Notes under the pieces: generated by a model
What the model was told of the DNA's origin: nothing
The model's database searches: none
What the model saw: only the letters and a program-made list of their open reading frames with translations
NCBI GenBank assembly: GCA_900541025.1
Contig: UQIL01000014.1
Location: 1-59,038 of the forward strand
Direction of reading: 5' to 3'
DNA length: 59,038 nt
From: an uncultured Collinsella sp.
GTDB taxonomy: Bacteria > Actinomycetota > Coriobacteriia > Coriobacteriales > Coriobacteriaceae
Shown: positions 16,765 through 25,861 of the stretch, piece by piece
How positions within the stretch are numbered: the first letter of the stretch is position 1
Layout of the letters: each line of letters starts with the position of its first letter
Made by a program: the position numbers and the translations under genes

Positions 16765-17979
16765 TTAAATATTTTTGAGCAAGTCCAAAATTGTATCCGC
16801 GAGCTGGGGTTTTGTTAGTACGGGAAGTTCCTGTGTACCCGCTGTGCTCACAATCCAGGCCTTGTTGGTATCGGTTCCAAAGCCCGAATCGGCGCGCGAG
16901 ACATCGTTGGCGATGATTGCATCGCAGCCCTTGCGGGCAAGTTTGCGCTCAGCGTACTCCACGACGTTATCGGTCTCGGCTGCAAATCCGATCACACGGC
17001 GCTCGCCCTTCTGGCGCGAGAGCTCAGCCAAAATATCGACCGTCTCGACCAGTTCGATGCGATCCAAGCGCTCGTTGGCCTTTTTGAGCTTATGGTCGGC
17101 AGGGGCCGCGGGTGTGTAGTCGGCGACGGCGGCCGCGCAAATGGCCGCATCGGCCGTCTGAAAGGCGTTTAACGCCGCCTGCAGCATCTCTGCGGCGGTC
17201 TGCACGCGCACGCACTCCACGCCGTGGGGAACATCGAGCGACGTCGGTCCCAGCACGAGCGTGACCGCAGCGCCGCGGCGTACGGCCTCCCCTGCTAGGG
17301 CGATTCCCATCTTGCCCGACGACCGATTGCTAATGAAGCGCACGGGGTCGATCGGCTCATGTGTAGGGCCGGCCGTGATCACGATGCGCTTGCCCGCAAG
17401 GTCCTGAGGCGCGGGGTAGAGCACCTCGCAGATGGCTTCGACGATGTCCTCGGGCTCGCTCATACGCCCCGTGGTCACATCGCCGCAGGCGAGGTAGCCG
17501 CTACCCGGACCCACAACATGGACACCGCGTTCGCGCAGCGTGGCCATGTTGGCCTGCGTGGCCGGCGCCTTCCACATGCCATTGTTCATGGCCGGCGCGA
17601 TCACAATGGGTCGCGGCGTGGCGAGCAGCGTCGTGGAGATGAGGTCATCGGCAATGCCGTTGGCCATCTTGGCGATGATATTGGCCGTCGCGGGTGCTAC
17701 GACCACCAGGTCGGGCTCCTGCGCGAGCGAAATGTGGTGGATGGGGTCGGAGGGGTCGTCGAACAGACCCACTGCGACCGGCTCATTGGTGAGCGCGCGG
17801 AAGGTGAGCGGGCCCACAAACTCGGTGGCATGCTCGCTCATAACGACCTTGACGCGTGCGCCGCGCTTTTGCAGCAGACGCACGATATTGCACGACTTAT
17901 AGGCGGCGATCCCGCCGGTAATGCCCAGCAGGATCGTTTTTCCCTCAAGTAGCATTGAATTGTTGGGTGCCGCCGTCAT
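16765..17979 (-). CDS. coaBC: Bifunctional CoaBC: PPC synthetase/decarboxylase
   Basis: A 404-residue two-domain enzyme of coenzyme A synthesis. The N-terminal CoaC half (FMN decarboxylase, about 1-190) has GITGGIAAYK, the catalytic His in HHISLAQEPD, the PAMNNGMW substrate loop and the active Cys in LACGDVTTGRMSEP. The C-terminal CoaB half (about 195-404) has TAGPTHEPIDPVRFISNRSSG and KKANERLD; it joins Cys to phosphopantothenate using CTP. The ATG at 17979 lies two bases after the upstream gene's stop codon, with AAGGAAG as ribosome site. It is the last gene of the long minus-strand run. Confidence 0.96.
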   Translation of the reverse strand: MTAAPNNSMLLEGKTILLGITGGIAAYKSCNIVRLLQKRGARVKVVMSEHATEFVGPLTFRALTNEPVAVGLFDDPSDPIHHISLAQEPDLVVVAPATANIIAKMANGIADDLISTTLLATPRPIVIAPAMNNGMWKAPATQANMATLRERGVHVVGPGSGYLACGDVTTGRMSEPEDIVEAICEVLYPAPQDLAGKRIVITAGPTHEPIDPVRFISNRSSGKMGIALAGEAVRRGAAVTLVLGPTSLDVPHGVECVRVQTAAEMLQAALNAFQTADAAICAAAVADYTPAAPADHKLKKANERLDRIELVETVDILAELSRQKGERRVIGFAAETDNVVEYAERKLARKGCDAIIANDVSRADSGFGTDTNKAWIVSTAGTQELPVLTKPQLADTILDLLKNI

Positions 17980-17981
17980 CG

Positions 17982-18701
17982 TTAGGCTTCCTTGCTAGGG
18001 AGCACGAGCAGGCGGTGGCAGTACGGGCAGTGCGTAATCTCACTGCCGTCATGGTTGAGGTCGCTCATGGACGACGCCTGCAGCGCGGTGTGGCAGACCG
18101 TGGGGATGTTGCCCTGAATGGTTTCGACGGCCAGGCCACGGAACTGCTTGAGCAGACGTTCGTAGTCGGTGAGCACGTCGGCGGGCAGCGTGGCAGCAAG
18201 CGCGGTACGCTCCTTGGTGGCGGCGTCAATTTGAGCCTGCAGGTCGGCGGCCTTGGCACGAGCGGCCTTGGTATCGGCCTTCACGCCCTCCTCGAACTTG
18301 GCGATGATGGCCTGCGCGCGAGTCTCGCGGTCGAGCGCCTCCTTATGGGCGACAACGACATCCTTGCGGGTGTGCTCGATCTTGTCCAGACGCTTTGCCA
18401 GGGTGGCAAGCTCATTCTCCAGGTCCTGCACCTCACGGTAATCAGAGCCGTCGACGTGACGCTTCTTGGCAGCCTCGATGGCGTTGTTGGTCTGGATCTC
18501 GGTGGTGTTGAGATCGTCGAGCTCAATATCCAGATCTTTGCGCTGGGCGTAGAGCTTGGTCATCTCGGACCTGAGCTTCACATAGGTCTTGCGCTTGGAA
18601 GCGAGCTCCTTGAGCTCCGGCATATTGGCAAGTTCGCTCTTGTTGCGCGCGAGCTCCAAATCGATCTGTTGCAGCTTGAGTAGCGTAGCGCCGGCGCTCA
18701 T
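17982..18701 (-). CDS. Coiled-coil protein with C-terminal zinc ribbon
   Basis: A 239-residue protein: an antiparallel coiled coil over about residues 5-175 and a small ribbon at the end, VCHTALQ...HCPYCHRLL. The family (zinc-ribbon, zf-RING_7 type, HP0958/CdsZ-like) usually has two CxxC pairs; here the first pair is reduced to CHT, so His may serve as ligand or zinc binding may be altered. Homologues have been linked to flagellar control or to nucleotide-excision-like roles, none proven for this branch. The ATG at 18701 (AGGAGAG upstream) overlaps the stop codon of the Nif3-like gene by ATGA. Confidence 0.82.
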   Translation of the reverse strand: MSAGATLLKLQQIDLELARNKSELANMPELKELASKRKTYVKLRSEMTKLYAQRKDLDIELDDLNTTEIQTNNAIEAAKKRHVDGSDYREVQDLENELATLAKRLDKIEHTRKDVVVAHKEALDRETRAQAIIAKFEEGVKADTKAARAKAADLQAQIDAATKERTALAATLPADVLTDYERLLKQFRGLAVETIQGNIPTVCHTALQASSMSDLNHDGSEITHCPYCHRLLVLPSKEA

Positions 18702-19507
18702 AAGTTCTCTCCTTTTGTCACAGTCCACCATTGGCAAGGGTTCAGTATTTTAATCGTATGACGGGGGTCGACCTTGGCGTCAACTGCAGAGTTCATCAAT
18801 ATATCAACGAACGGCTCCTCAGAGCGATCGTGGCCGAGCAAGATGACGCCCAGACCGCGCAAGGCAAGGTCTTGCGCCACGTGGTAGCCCGCCTCGCCCG
18901 TCACGACGACATCCGCACCCGCGGCGATGGCGAGCTCGCCAAAGTCGCCCAGGGAGCCGCCCAAAATGGCGATGGTGTTGCAAGTGTGCTTGGCATTGCC
19001 CCACACGCGCGGGTCGCTGCCAAATGCCTTTGCGGCGCGGGCGGCGAGCTCGCGCAGGCTACAGGGGTCGTTGAGCGTTGTAAGCGCGCCCAGGCCGGTG
19101 GTCTCGGGGTCGTCCACGTGCTCCAGTGAGCTCACGGGTGCGGCACCCAGCAGCTCGCTCAGGCAGATGCGGGCTTCGTGCGAGCGGTCCAGGTTGGTGT
19201 GGAGCGAGATAATGCTCACGCCGCAACGCGCTGCCTCGTAGAGCGCCGCACTGCATTGGGGGCGTGCGGCATCCGCCGGACAAAACGCCTCGGGCGCCTT
19301 GATATAGATGGGGTGATGCGTCAGCAGCACGTTGGCGCCGGCCTCCTGGGCGCGGTGCACATTGGCTTCGGTCGCATCGAGTGCGCAGGCAACACCGGTA
19401 ATCTCCGCGGCAGGGTCGCCGACGGAGAGTCCTACATGGTCCCAACTCTCGGCATTGCTCTTGGGATAGCGTGCCAGCAGCGCACGTTCAAGCTCGGAGA
19501 CGATCAT
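18698..19507 (-). CDS. Nif3/YbgI-like dinuclear metal protein
   Basis: A 269-residue Nif3-family protein, annotated in places as GTP cyclohydrolase I type 2, though true function is unsettled. Metal ligands are visible: THHPIY near residue 64, HTNLDRSH near residue 105, and late VVTGEAGYH with GHDRSEE. Length is that of the short form, without the extra PII-like insert. ATGA overlaps join it to both the cysteine desulfurase upstream and the zinc-ribbon gene downstream; this Nif3 and zinc-ribbon pairing is common in Actinobacteria and Firmicutes. Confidence 0.9.
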   Translation of the reverse strand: MIVSELERALLARYPKSNAESWDHVGLSVGDPAAEITGVACALDATEANVHRAQEAGANVLLTHHPIYIKAPEAFCPADAARPQCSAALYEAARCGVSIISLHTNLDRSHEARICLSELLGAAPVSSLEHVDDPETTGLGALTTLNDPCSLRELAARAAKAFGSDPRVWGNAKHTCNTIAILGGSLGDFGELAIAAGADVVVTGEAGYHVAQDLALRGLGVILLGHDRSEEPFVDILMNSAVDAKVDPRHTIKILNPCQWWTVTKGENL

Positions 19508-20682
19508 GCGGCGCCTACGATCGAGAGCAGCGCCTGGGCGAACTCATTCAGGTCGGCAGGGTTCACGCGGTCATCGAAGGAGATGCGCAGTGCGCCCAAT
19601 GCCTGCTCGCGTCCGATGCCCATCGCGCTCAAAACGTGGCTGGGGTCCATACTGCCGCTCGAGCATGCCGAGCCTGCCGATACCTCAAAGCCGGCGGCGT
19701 CGAGCTTGACGATGAGCTCCTCGGAGTCCATGCCGTCGACGTAGATCGAAACCATACCTGGCAGACGATCTGCCTGGGCGTAGTCGCCCATCGTGGCGTG
19801 AATGCGAGGATGGGCCGTAAGCGTGGCGTAGAGCTTATCGGATAAGGCCTGCAGCGTCGCACGCTCCTGGGCCACATGGGGCGCCAGCGTGCGGGCGGCA
19901 GCGGCAAAGGCCAGCTGCGTGCGCAGATCCTGCGTTCCGGCGCGACGGCCGGCTTCCTGTCCACCACCAAAGATGCGCGGACGCAGCGGCGTGCGGCTCT
20001 TAAGGTAGAGTGCGCCGGATGCCACGGGACCGCCAATTTTGTGGGCGGCGACGGACATGGCGTCGACGCCCAGCTCGGCGGCATCGAGCGGAATATGCAG
20101 ATAGCCCTGGATGGCATCGGTGTGGAACAGGGCGCCGACAGCATGTGCAGCGGCGGCCTGTTCGCGGATGGGCTGCACCACGCCAGTTTCGTTGTTGGCA
20201 ACCATGATGCTCACGAGTGCGACGTCGTCGCCGAGCAGCTCCGCGAGCGCGGCGGGCTCAATGTAGCCTGCGCGGCAGGGCTGTACCAGGTCGACGGTAA
20301 AGCCCGCGGCTCGCAGCAGCGGAAGGTTGTCCAGGATCGAATCGTGCTCGATCGCCGACACGATTACGCGGTCGCGCTTGCGATCGCGCTGACGAGCGCC
20401 CTCGGCAAGACCGAGCAGCGCCAGCTGGTTGGCTTCGGTGCCGCCGTTGGTCAGAACAATCTCGGACGGGCGGACGCGTGCGCCAAAGCTATGGGCGATC
20501 TCGCGACGGGCAACCTCCAGGCGCGCGGCGGCCTTGCGGCCGAGCGAGTGCAGCGAGTTGGGGTTGACGCCGGCAAGCTCGCTGTCGTCGTACTCGCGCT
20601 GCGCAAGGAGCGCCTCGGCGCGCATGGGCGTCGAGGCGGCATAGTCAAGATTCACGGGTATGCGGTTTTGACCTGCGGTCAT
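19504..20682 (-). CDS. Cysteine desulfurase (NifS/IscS family)
   Basis: A 392-residue PLP enzyme that takes sulfur from cysteine for Fe-S clusters or tRNA thiolation. It shows NLDYAASTP at the start, TNGGTEANQLAL, the PLP lysine in SVAAHKIGGP, and the mobile active-site Cys in SAGSACSSGSMDPSHVL. The catalytic loop lacks long inserts, as in group I enzymes. It lies six bases after rpe and overlaps the Nif3-like gene. No iscU or mnmA partner is adjacent, so the sulfur acceptor is unknown. Confidence 0.93.
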   Translation of the reverse strand: MTAGQNRIPVNLDYAASTPMRAEALLAQREYDDSELAGVNPNSLHSLGRKAAARLEVARREIAHSFGARVRPSEIVLTNGGTEANQLALLGLAEGARQRDRKRDRVIVSAIEHDSILDNLPLLRAAGFTVDLVQPCRAGYIEPAALAELLGDDVALVSIMVANNETGVVQPIREQAAAAHAVGALFHTDAIQGYLHIPLDAAELGVDAMSVAAHKIGGPVASGALYLKSRTPLRPRIFGGGQEAGRRAGTQDLRTQLAFAAAARTLAPHVAQERATLQALSDKLYATLTAHPRIHATMGDYAQADRLPGMVSIYVDGMDSEELIVKLDAAGFEVSAGSACSSGSMDPSHVLSAMGIGREQALGALRISFDDRVNPADLNEFAQALLSIVGAA

Positions 20683-20688
20683 AAGGGT

Positions 20689-21360
20689 TTATGCCTCCTG
20701 TGCGGCCTCGTTGCCCAGCTTCTGCAGCAGCGCAACCTCGGCAGCGGGATCTTCGGACTTAAATACGGCGGAGCCGGCTACGAGCACGTTGGCACCGGCC
20801 TTGACGACCTCTGCGATGTTTTTGGAAGAGATGCCGCCGTCGACCTCGATCATGGGCGACACGCCGTGGCACTCGCACATGGCCTTGAGCTCGTGGAGCT
20901 TATGCAGAGTGCCCGGGATAAAGCTCTGGCCGCCAAAGCCGGGGTTCACGCTCATCAGCAGCACCATATCGACGACGTCGATGATGCTATCGAGTACGCA
21001 CACGGGGGTGGCGGGGTTGAGCACCACGCCGGCCTTGACGCCGCGCTGCTGCAGATGCGTGAGCGTGCGGTGCAGGTGTGTGGAGGCCTCGTAGTGCACG
21101 GTGATCATATCGGCACCGGCGTCTGCATACCAATCGACCGTCTCGTCGGGGTTCGACACCATCAGGTGCGCGTCGACCGGTACATCGGTGGAGCGCTTGA
21201 CGGCCTTGAGGATGTCGACGCCAAAGGTGAGGTTGCCGGTAAAGTGACCGTCCATAACGTCGAAGTGCACGTAGTCGGCACCGGCGATCTTGTCGAGTTC
21301 GCCCTTGAGGTTGGCCATGTCGGCCGAAAGGACGGACGGAGCAATTTTGATGGAACCCAT
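20689..21360 (-). CDS. rpe: Ribulose-phosphate 3-epimerase
   Basis: A 223-residue TIM-barrel enzyme of the pentose phosphate pathway interconverting ribulose-5-phosphate and xylulose-5-phosphate. Signatures: IAPSVLSADMANL at the N-terminus, HFDVMDGHF, DAHLMVSNPD, MSVNPGFGGQSFIP, EVDGGIS and AGSAVF. These supply the two metal-binding Asp/His sets. The ATG at 21360 follows AGAAAGG. It lies between gpsA and the cysteine desulfurase gene with short gaps. Confidence 0.97.
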   Translation of the reverse strand: MGSIKIAPSVLSADMANLKGELDKIAGADYVHFDVMDGHFTGNLTFGVDILKAVKRSTDVPVDAHLMVSNPDETVDWYADAGADMITVHYEASTHLHRTLTHLQQRGVKAGVVLNPATPVCVLDSIIDVVDMVLLMSVNPGFGGQSFIPGTLHKLHELKAMCECHGVSPMIEVDGGISSKNIAEVVKAGANVLVAGSAVFKSEDPAAEVALLQKLGNEAAQEA

Positions 21361-21378
21361 GGTAGAAGCCTTTCTGCG

Positions 21379-22386
21379 CTAGTCGGTGAGTCCGTAGAAC
21401 TCTTGAGAAGGGACGCGATCGGTAAGAATCTCGAGCGCCCTATCCAAGGTAACACCGTTGTAGAGCGTTTGCTCCACGGCAAAGGTGAGCGGAATGTCTA
21501 CGCCCAGTGAACGGGCAAGCTCGCTGACGCTGCGGGCCGCGACGGCGCCCTCGACAACCATATGCGTGCGCGCCTGGTACTCGTCGAGCGAAACGCCGTG
21601 GGCAAACTCGTAGCCAAAGGTACGGTTGCGCGAATGCTCCGAGGTGCAGGTGGCAATGAGGTCGCCCATGCCGGCGAGTCCCATGCAGGTCATAGCTTGA
21701 CCGCCGCGGGCGTGCACCAGACGGCTGATCTCTGCTAAGCCGCGCGTCATGATAAGGGCAAGCGTGTTGTCGCCTGCGCCCGAGCCGGCGGAGATGCCGC
21801 ACACGATGGCGATGACATTTTTCATGGCGCCGCAGACCTCGACACCGGTCATGTCTTGCGACAGATAGATGCGGAAGGCCGTGGACAGGAGCAGGTCCTT
21901 AAAGGTCTCCCCTATCTGCGGATCTTCGCTGGCGATGACGGCGGCAGAAAGTCCGCCGTGGCAGATTTCCTCAGCATGGTTGGGGCCCGAAAGCGCCGCG
22001 ACACGTGCCTCGTTGCCAATCTCGCTGGCAATGACCTCGCTCATGAGCAGACCGGACTCGGGCTCGATGCCCTTGGTGAGGCACAGAACCGGCGTCTCGT
22101 CCGCGATGTACGGCGCCGCCTGGTGGCAGACGTCGCGCAGGTGCGTCGAAGGCACGGCAAAGATGATCGCATCGGCACCGTCGAGCGCCTGGGCGAGCTC
22201 GGTCGTGGCGACGACGTTGCCGGGCAGCTCGTAGCCCACAAGGTAGCGGGGGTTGCGGTGCTCGCCATTGATGCCGGCGGCCGTCTGCTCGCTATGGGCC
22301 CACATGGTCACGCGCTCGGCTCGCGCGGCGGCAAGGCCGGCGACGGCGGTTCCCCAGGAGCCGGAGCCAATCAGCGCAACATTCAT
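21379..22386 (-). CDS. gpsA: Glycerol-3-phosphate dehydrogenase [NAD(P)+]
   Basis: A 335-residue enzyme that reduces dihydroxyacetone phosphate to sn-glycerol-3-phosphate, the substrate of PlsY next door. It shows the dinucleotide loop IGSGSWGTAVA, AVPSTHLRDV, LTKGIEP, SGPNHAEEI, the catalytic Lys in CGAMKNVIAI and GLAGMGDLIATCTSEHSRNR. Length is normal. The ATG at 22386 is nine bases after plsY. Confidence 0.97.
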   Translation of the reverse strand: MNVALIGSGSWGTAVAGLAAARAERVTMWAHSEQTAAGINGEHRNPRYLVGYELPGNVVATTELAQALDGADAIIFAVPSTHLRDVCHQAAPYIADETPVLCLTKGIEPESGLLMSEVIASEIGNEARVAALSGPNHAEEICHGGLSAAVIASEDPQIGETFKDLLLSTAFRIYLSQDMTGVEVCGAMKNVIAIVCGISAGSGAGDNTLALIMTRGLAEISRLVHARGGQAMTCMGLAGMGDLIATCTSEHSRNRTFGYEFAHGVSLDEYQARTHMVVEGAVAARSVSELARSLGVDIPLTFAVEQTLYNGVTLDRALEILTDRVPSQEFYGLTD

Positions 22387-22395
22387 GACTCTCTC

Positions 22396-23079
22396 CTACT
22401 TATCGTCGGGCTCGGTGACGCGCTTGGTAAACGAGAGCTTGGATTCCTTACCGGTCATGAGCTTTTTGATGTTCGCGCGATGGGCCCACACCACGGTGAT
22501 GCCGATCATCGCCATGCAAAACTTAAGTCCCAGGCTGCTGTACGGAAAGACCGCGCAGGCGGCGATGGGAAGACCGATGGCGGCGGCAAGCGAACCCACC
22601 GACACAAACTTGGTGATGGCGACGGCCACGATAAACATGCCCAGCAGCGACAGGCCAATGGGCCAGTACCAGGCGAGGATGACGCCCAGACCCACGGCGA
22701 TACCCTTGCCGCCGTGAAAGTTGAGGTATGGCGAGAAGATGTGGCCCCATACGGCCGCCAGGCAGATGACGCCGAGCATCCAGTCGCCGGGGGCTCCAGG
22801 CGCCATGATGTTCGGAGGAAAACCATAGCCTAGATCGGCGATGAGCGGACGGGCGATAAGGACGCAGACGGCGCCCTTAAGGCAGTCGAGCAGCAGCGTG
22901 AGTGCCGCGACCTTGGGGCCGGCCACGCGCAGCGCGTTAGTGGTGCCGATGTTGCCGGAGCCCGCCTTGCGGATGTCGGTGTGGTTGAACACGCGTCCCA
23001 GGATCAGGCCAAACGGAATCGCTCCGATAAAGAACGAGACCACGGCGCAGATGGCGGTCAGAAGAATCGGATTATGCAT
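22396..23079 (-). CDS. plsY: Acyl-phosphate:glycerol-3-phosphate acyltransferase
   Basis: A 227-residue integral membrane enzyme that makes lysophosphatidic acid from acyl-phosphate and glycerol-3-phosphate. The three PlsY motifs are visible: SGNIGTTNALR, FHGGKGIAVGLG and WAHRANIKKL. The start is the ATG at 23079 (GAAGGAG upstream), which overlaps the end of der by eight bases. Adjacent gpsA supplies its substrate and plsC two genes upstream performs the next step. Confidence 0.95.
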   Translation of the reverse strand: MHNPILLTAICAVVSFFIGAIPFGLILGRVFNHTDIRKAGSGNIGTTNALRVAGPKVAALTLLLDCLKGAVCVLIARPLIADLGYGFPPNIMAPGAPGDWMLGVICLAAVWGHIFSPYLNFHGGKGIAVGLGVILAWYWPIGLSLLGMFIVAVAITKFVSVGSLAAAIGLPIAACAVFPYSSLGLKFCMAMIGITVVWAHRANIKKLMTGKESKLSFTKRVTEPDDK

Positions 23080-24406
23080 CCTTTTGCTCCTTCTTCCTAA
23101 AGAAGAGTCGAATGGGCGTGCCGGCAAAATCGAATGTCGAACGCATGCGGTTCTCCACGTAGCGCTGGTAGGTGTCGTTGACCAGGTCGCTGTGGTTGAC
23201 GAAGAACGTAAACGTCGGCGGGTTGATGCCCGTCTGAGTCACGTAGTGCATGCGCAGGCGGCGCTTGCCGTCCACCACGGTGTGGCCAAACTCGCGCAGG
23301 TCGGTGAGGAAGGTGTTGAGGCGCGAGGTGGTGATCTTTTGCGAACGCGTCTTCTCGGCGGCATCGACCATCGCCCAGATCTTCTCGACGCTGCGGCCGG
23401 TCAGGGCCGAGATGCGCAGGTACTGGGCCCAGGGAGCCATGACGCCCAGACGGCGGTCGACGGTCTCCATGCAGGCCTCGCGCTTGCGGTCGTCGTCGAG
23501 CAGGTCCCACTTGTTGAGCAGCACCACGATGGCGCAGCCGCGCTCGATGGCCAAGCCCATGACCTTCTGGTCCTGCTCGGTGACGCCCACGGAGGCGTCG
23601 ACGACGAGCAGTGCCACGTCGGCGCGATCGATGGCGCGCAGGCCGCGAACCATCGAGTAGTACTCGATGTTCTCGTACACGGTGCTCTTCTTGCGAATGC
23701 CCGCAGTGTCGACCATGCGGTAATGCTTACCGTTGCGCTCCACGACGGTGTCGATGGCGTCGCGCGTCGTGCCGGCAATGTTGGACACGATAGAGCGGTC
23801 GGCGCCCAGGATGCGGTTGAACAGCGACGACTTACCGGCATTGGGGCGGCCGATGATGGCGATGTTCAGCGCGTCGGGGAACTCATCGGCGACCTCGTCC
23901 TCTTCCTCCGGAAGCAGGGCCACGATATCGTCGAGCAGGTCGCCCGTGCCATGGCCATGCAGGGCCGAGAGCGGCGTGGGCTCACCGATGCCGAGCGAAT
24001 AGAACTCCCAGATGCTGTCGTTCTCACGATCGGGGTTGTCGAGCTTGTTCACCAGCAGAAAGACCGGCTTGTCGCAGCGCTTGAGCATGCGGGCGACCGA
24101 CTCGTCCTCCTCGGTGACGCCGGTGCGGCCGTCGACCACAAACAGGATGACGGCGGCTTCCTCGGCGGCGGCGAGGGCCTGGTCGCGGATGGACGTGGCG
24201 AAGACGTCGTCGCTCTTGAGCGGTTCGATGCCGCCCGTGTCGACGATGGTGAACTCGCGGCCGTTCCAATCGGCCGTGTGGTACGAGCGGTCGCGCGTGA
24301 CGCCGCGGGACTCGTGGACGATGGCGTCCGAGGTCTGGGCCAGGCGGTTAACGAGCGTGGACTTGCCCACGTTGGGGCGTCCGACGACGGCGACGATAGG
24401 TTTCAT
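23072..24406 (-). CDS. der: Ribosome-assembly GTPase Der (EngA)
   Basis: A 444-residue protein with two tandem GTPase domains and a C-terminal KH-like domain, needed for 50S subunit maturation. First G domain: GRPNVGKSTL, DTGGIE, NKLD. Second: GRPNAGKSSLFN, DTAGIR, NKWD. The end is very basic. The ATG at 24406 follows AAAGGAGAG; longer upstream frames overlap the preceding gene and are rejected. Confidence 0.97.
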   Translation of the reverse strand: MKPIVAVVGRPNVGKSTLVNRLAQTSDAIVHESRGVTRDRSYHTADWNGREFTIVDTGGIEPLKSDDVFATSIRDQALAAAEEAAVILFVVDGRTGVTEEDESVARMLKRCDKPVFLLVNKLDNPDRENDSIWEFYSLGIGEPTPLSALHGHGTGDLLDDIVALLPEEEDEVADEFPDALNIAIIGRPNAGKSSLFNRILGADRSIVSNIAGTTRDAIDTVVERNGKHYRMVDTAGIRKKSTVYENIEYYSMVRGLRAIDRADVALLVVDASVGVTEQDQKVMGLAIERGCAIVVLLNKWDLLDDDRKREACMETVDRRLGVMAPWAQYLRISALTGRSVEKIWAMVDAAEKTRSQKITTSRLNTFLTDLREFGHTVVDGKRRLRMHYVTQTGINPPTFTFFVNHSDLVNDTYQRYVENRMRSTFDFAGTPIRLFFRKKEQKDA

Positions 24407-24416
24407 CTGCTCTCCT

Positions 24417-25859
24417 TTAATGAGTAGGGTCAGTGGAAGTGTTAGAGTCTGCGGGCACAATGCCAAGGATGCGCTCCAGGGTATCGAGCAGCTCATGCGG
24501 CATGGTCGACACCACATGAACCTCGGCGCCGCGACTGGTAAGGCTTGCGAGTAAATCGTCACGATGATACTCGTCAAGCGTCATGCCGTCAGCGTTGAAC
24601 ATGAGCTTAGGCACAAAGAGCATAACCCCCCAGAGGTCCTGCGGCAGCTGCTCCAGAATGTCGCAGGCGACGATGAGGCCGGTCACGTCCACGTTGCCGC
24701 CAAAGTAACGGTTTTTGATGGCCGTGACGGTGCCGGCAAGGCCCTGTGGAGACTCCACAAAGCGCGCCACGGTGTCGCGCGCGCTGGCGCCGGAGAGGCA
24801 CAGGAGGCGCTGGTTGCGCTCGGCGATTGCCTCGCGGACGCGGGCCAGACGTTCGGCGTCGGCGGCAAGCACGTCGTCGGTCTCGTCCAGATACGAGCGG
24901 ATCATGCCGATGCCATCGTAATACTGCGGGTAGCCGTCGTAAAAGTCCGCCTCGGGAGGCTCGATGCCGGCGTCCAGATAGAACTCATCGCTCATCTGGA
25001 AGGTGTGGCGGCCAAAGCGCTCATAGGCTCGATCCTGGAAGGGACGGATCATGGCAATGGTCTCGCGTGCCAGCTCGGGCTTGTCGCTGTATGACCAGGT
25101 AAAGCGATTCTGGTGCTTGGTAAAGCCCAGCGGCACGATGCCCAGGCTTGTGATTTGCTCGTGCTCCTCGCAAAAGCGTAGGGTCTTTTGCAGCTCCTCA
25201 CCGTCGTTCATGCCGGGACACAGCACGATCTGCGCGTGGATCTCGATGCCGGCGGCCATGATGGCCTCGAGCACGTCCATGCCGCGCTGGGCGTTGCGGC
25301 CCATCATGCGGCGGCGGACGTCGGGGCTCACGGCGTGGACCGACACATTCATGGGGCTCATGTTGCGTTCGATGACGTTTTGCACGTCGTCGTCGGTGAG
25401 GTTGGTCAGCGTGACAAAGTTGCCCTGCAAAAAGCTCAGGCGGTAGTCGTCATCGCGAATATAGAGCGTTGAGCGGCCGCCCTTGGGGAGCATCGTCATA
25501 AAGCAGAACACGCAGGCGTTCACACAGGTTCGCATGCCATCGAAGATGGGGCCATCGAACTCAAGGCCCCAGTCCTCTCCCGGGAAGCGGTCGAGCTCGA
25601 CGGGGGTGACGCTGTTGTCGCGCGGATCGAAAACCTCGAGGTCGACAGTGTCGTCGTCGGCCTCCCAGAGCCACACGATCATGTCGGTGAGTGCCTCACC
25701 GTTGACCGTAAGCACGCGCATGCCCGGCTCGATACCCACATCCCATGCGGGCGATTCGGGACGCACGTTCTTAACGAACGCGCCCTCACCCGGCTCGGGG
25801 TCGCGGCTGCGCCCGTAATCGGCCACCTCGGCGGCGTATGCGGGAACGGTCTGGTCCAT
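24417..25859 (-). CDS. DUF512 radical-SAM-like protein
   Basis: A 480-residue protein: an N-terminal PDZ-like domain (FVKNVRPESPAWDVGIEPG), a radical SAM-type cysteine cluster CVNACVFCF near residue 105, and a C-terminal DUF512 domain ending at about residue 470 (VPKLMFN, STMPHELL). The family sits next to der in many Firmicutes and Actinobacteria, which suggests a link to ribosome or tRNA maturation, but its substrate is unknown. The ATG at 25859 is two bases after ispH's stop codon. Confidence 0.88.
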   Translation of the reverse strand: MDQTVPAYAAEVADYGRSRDPEPGEGAFVKNVRPESPAWDVGIEPGMRVLTVNGEALTDMIVWLWEADDDTVDLEVFDPRDNSVTPVELDRFPGEDWGLEFDGPIFDGMRTCVNACVFCFMTMLPKGGRSTLYIRDDDYRLSFLQGNFVTLTNLTDDDVQNVIERNMSPMNVSVHAVSPDVRRRMMGRNAQRGMDVLEAIMAAGIEIHAQIVLCPGMNDGEELQKTLRFCEEHEQITSLGIVPLGFTKHQNRFTWSYSDKPELARETIAMIRPFQDRAYERFGRHTFQMSDEFYLDAGIEPPEADFYDGYPQYYDGIGMIRSYLDETDDVLAADAERLARVREAIAERNQRLLCLSGASARDTVARFVESPQGLAGTVTAIKNRYFGGNVDVTGLIVACDILEQLPQDLWGVMLFVPKLMFNADGMTLDEYHRDDLLASLTSRGAEVHVVSTMPHELLDTLERILGIVPADSNTSTDPTH

Positions 25860-25861
25860 GG

